NCBI GenBank assembly: GCA_016301965.1
Contig: JAEDOO010000011.1
Span: forward strand, 1 to 24,460
Source of the DNA: Lachnospiraceae bacterium
GTDB taxonomy: Bacteria; Bacillota; Clostridia; Lachnospirales; Lachnospiraceae
DNA: 24,460 nucleotides
Direction: 5' to 3'
Of this stretch, positions 22,943 to 24,460 are shown piece by piece (position 1 is the first letter of the stretch; each line of letters opens with the position of its first letter). Under the pieces are notes generated by a model, which worked only from the letters and a program-made list of their open reading frames with translations, ran no database searches and was not told where the DNA came from. A program made the position numbers and the translations under genes.

Positions 22943-23649
22943 TTAGCGGCCTCATTCAAATATTCATTCAAAACATCCAGAAATGGCTTCCTTCGGCTTC
23001 TGCTCACCTGGATCACTGTACCATTTACAGAAATATCACTGCCCTGGTAATTTTCCACATATTCCAGATTGACAAGATAACAACGATTGCAGCGAAAAAA
23101 GCGCCTGGGATCCAGCTGGCCGTCCACATCACGGATCGTTCCTTTCGTTGAGAAACTGCCTTCCGTAGTATGATAGATCAGCAGATGATCCTGCACCTCC
23201 ACGTAGCAGATTTTGGAAATGTCCAGCTTCATCTTTCCGCCCTTCATGGAGATGGCAATATACTCTTTTTCTTTTGTCTTTACCTTACGCAGAGCCCTGC
23301 TCATGGTTTCCGAAAAAGAAAAATAGGAAATGGGTTTCAGCATGTAATCCAGCGCATTGACTTTATATCCCTGAATCGCATACTGCGGCGCATTGGTAAT
23401 AAAGACGATGACAACATCAGCATCCAGCTCCCGGATTTTTTCTGCCGCCTTCATTCCATTCAAAAAGGTCATCTCAATATCCATCAGAATGAGATCATAC
23501 TCCGCCGCATAGTTGGTAATGATGTCTTCTCCATCCTGAAATTCTGTAATACTGAATTTCTGGTTGTTCTCTTTCTCGTATCGGTGAAGGTGATTTTTCA
23601 GCGTTTCCCGGTCGCGCACATCATCTTCCACCGTTGCAATACGAATCAT
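22939..23649 (-). CDS. LytTR-family response regulator (AgrA/LytR type)
   Basis: 236-residue response regulator. The receiver domain (1-120) has the acidic pair in VEDDVRD, phospho-acceptor Asp57 in LILMDIEM, and the Lys in LDYMLKPIS. The LytTR DNA-binding domain (about 130-236) contains KMKLDISKICYVEVQDHLLI, FFRCNRCYLVNLEYV and VIQVSRSRRKPFLDVLNEYL. Such regulators bind direct repeats of a short motif upstream of target promoters; no clear target pair was recognised in the window. It is first in the operon, preceded by GGGGGGA and a promoter, and coupled to the kinase. Confidence 0.94.
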   Translation of the reverse strand: MIRIATVEDDVRDRETLKNHLHRYEKENNQKFSITEFQDGEDIITNYAAEYDLILMDIEMTFLNGMKAAEKIRELDADVVIVFITNAPQYAIQGYKVNALDYMLKPISYFSFSETMSRALRKVKTKEKEYIAISMKGGKMKLDISKICYVEVQDHLLIYHTTEGSFSTKGTIRDVDGQLDPRRFFRCNRCYLVNLEYVENYQGSDISVNGTVIQVSRSRRKPFLDVLNEYLNEAAK

Positions 23650-23684
23650 ATATTCCCCCCGTACCGTAACTTAATTATATATGT

Positions 23685-23713
23685 AGTATAACAAGAAACG
23701 GCACGGGAAACAA
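23685..23713 (-). promoter_or_regulatory. Candidate promoter of the two-component operon
   Basis: TATACT (23690-23685) lies 17 bases after TTGTTT (23713-23708) on the minus strand. The -10 is good and the -35 weak, which would suit an activated or autoregulated promoter. It starts only 10 bases after the stop of the upstream glycosidase gene. Confidence 0.5.
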
Positions 23714-23722
23714 TCCGAATTC

Positions 23723-24421
23723 TTATTTCAGCGTAAAAGAAACAAAGTCAAAGCTTCCCTTTCCTTCAAAACGGAAAAACAATGCCTGTCTGCTTCCGGA
23801 CACCTTTAATGCAGCGCCAAAATTCTTCTCTTCTCCGGAGGGGCTGATAGCAATTACCGCCGCCGGTTCGCCTTTTTCCTCCGTACATACGTACAGCGTA
23901 CCTGTTGCCCTTCCCTTGACACATACACAGATTTCTCTTGTCTCAGAAAGATCAAAGTACTTAAATCCGGCCACAGCCCCGTCACACATATTGGCAATAT
24001 ACTGATCCGGCCCGCTTTCTCTGTCTTTACCGTCCTGGGTCAGGTACGGGCAGTCTTTCTTCGAATGCTTGATCATACTTAAGAACCGGGTGCCCTTTTT
24101 ACCGTACAGATTGCAGGCAATATAGGAAGGATACGTTCCTTTGCCCTCCAGCGGTTCCCCATTCAGTCCGCAGGAGGTCATTTCCGCCTGATAAAATCTG
24201 CCGTTTTCAAAACGGATCTCTTCTGCCATAGCCTGTCGGGAGGACTGCTTGCGGTTGCTGTGTCTATGATAGAAGACATAATATTTTCCGTTCAGCTCGA
24301 TAATACTTCCGTGGGTATTTCCGGTATTATTTTTTGCATGCTTTACATCCGGTACACCGGGCAGTCCCACATCGCCGTTGCTTACCAGAATGCCGCCATA
24401 GCCAAAGAGCAGGCCTGGGTA
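23723..24421 (-). pseudogene. Glycoside hydrolase family 43-like protein, C-terminal part
   Basis: The frame reads FGYGGILVSNGDVGLPG, NNTGNTHGSIIELNGKYYVF and YHRHSNRKQSSRQAMAEEI, which is the last blade region of GH43-type arabinofuranosidase/xylosidases (YGG-x-S-xGD...GNTHGS...YHR). Residues from about 140 on (GPDQYIANMCDGAVAGFKYF to GKGSFDFVSFTLK) resemble a CBM6-like beta-sandwich. The first four blades with the catalytic Asp and Glu are missing: going upstream the frame ends at TAA 24422-24424, and there is no good ribosome site before any ATG or GTG. The sequence before the break reads better in another frame as a different protein. Either a broken gene or a join of unrelated segments. 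Exact GH43 activity unknown. Confidence 0.7.
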
Positions 24422-24459
24422 TTAAGCCCCTCTCCCCAGTCTACGAAGCACCAGAATTC
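24382..24459 (-). pseudogene. Short fragment resembling an alpha-L-rhamnosidase-type glycosidase
   Basis: At the right edge the frame reads EFWCFVDWGEGLNTQACSLA and stops soon after at 24382. FWCFVDW-x-x-GL-x-x-QA resembles the (alpha/alpha)6 barrel of GH78-like rhamnosidases. Only about 17 to 20 residues before the presumed junction near 24400-24420 are informative, so the family call is tentative. Confidence 0.35.
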
Positions 24460-24460
24460 A

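Overview
The window looks like a chromosomal piece of a low-to-mid GC Gram-positive anaerobe, most likely a gut Lachnospiraceae of the Blautia/Ruminococcus type. The grounds are a T-box-controlled trp operon, a FabK-type fatty-acid cluster with a FabT-like operator, a fused AccD-AccA, strong AGGAGG ribosome sites and Clostridia-like protein sequences. The taxon is an inference. Almost everything is on the minus strand; only a two-gene L-xylulose operon is on the plus strand. No tRNA, rRNA, CRISPR array or insertion sequence was seen.

Layout. (1) 1-4024, minus: trp operon, read trpE -> trpG' -> 'trpF -> trpB -> trpA (trpA runs off the left edge). It is preceded by a good promoter and a T-box leader with a TGG (Trp) specifier. 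The operon is broken: 49 codons of trpG run directly into the C-terminal part of trpF, so the rest of trpG, all of trpD and trpC, and the start of trpF are absent. (2) 4072-6662, plus: L-xylulose kinase (lyxK) and L-xylulose-5-phosphate 3-epimerase (ulaE), divergent from trp, ending in a strong hairpin. (3) 6668-10177, minus: YfcE-like phosphodiesterase, a double-Nudix protein with degenerate 54-nt repeats at its tail, a TSUP-type transporter, and a DUF4867 protein with its own promoter. (4) 10331-19177, minus: type II fatty-acid synthesis operon fabH-acpP-fabK-fabD-fabG-fabF-fabZ-accC-accDA, with a FabT-like palindrome at the promoter. accB, often found between fabF and fabZ, is not there. 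(5) 19226-21606, minus: a NifX/metal-linker/FKBP fusion protein, a SpoU-family RNA methyltransferase, a DUF1294 membrane protein and a broken acylphosphatase gene, ending in a 15-bp perfect terminator stem. (6) 21617-23713, minus: an AgrC/AgrA-like two-component system without a visible peptide gene. (7) 23723-24460, minus: the C-terminal part of a GH43-type glycosidase abutting a short fragment that resembles a different glycosidase.

The genes form clear modules: Trp synthesis sensed through uncharged tRNA-Trp, L-xylulose entry into the pentose phosphate pathway, and fatty-acid chain initiation and elongation with malonyl-CoA supply. The most striking global feature is the number of apparent internal deletions in 24 kb (trpG/trpF, acylphosphatase, the right-edge glycosidase, and possibly accB). 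Either this lineage has lost these pieces, or the assembly has joined non-adjacent sequence. The sequence alone cannot decide this.
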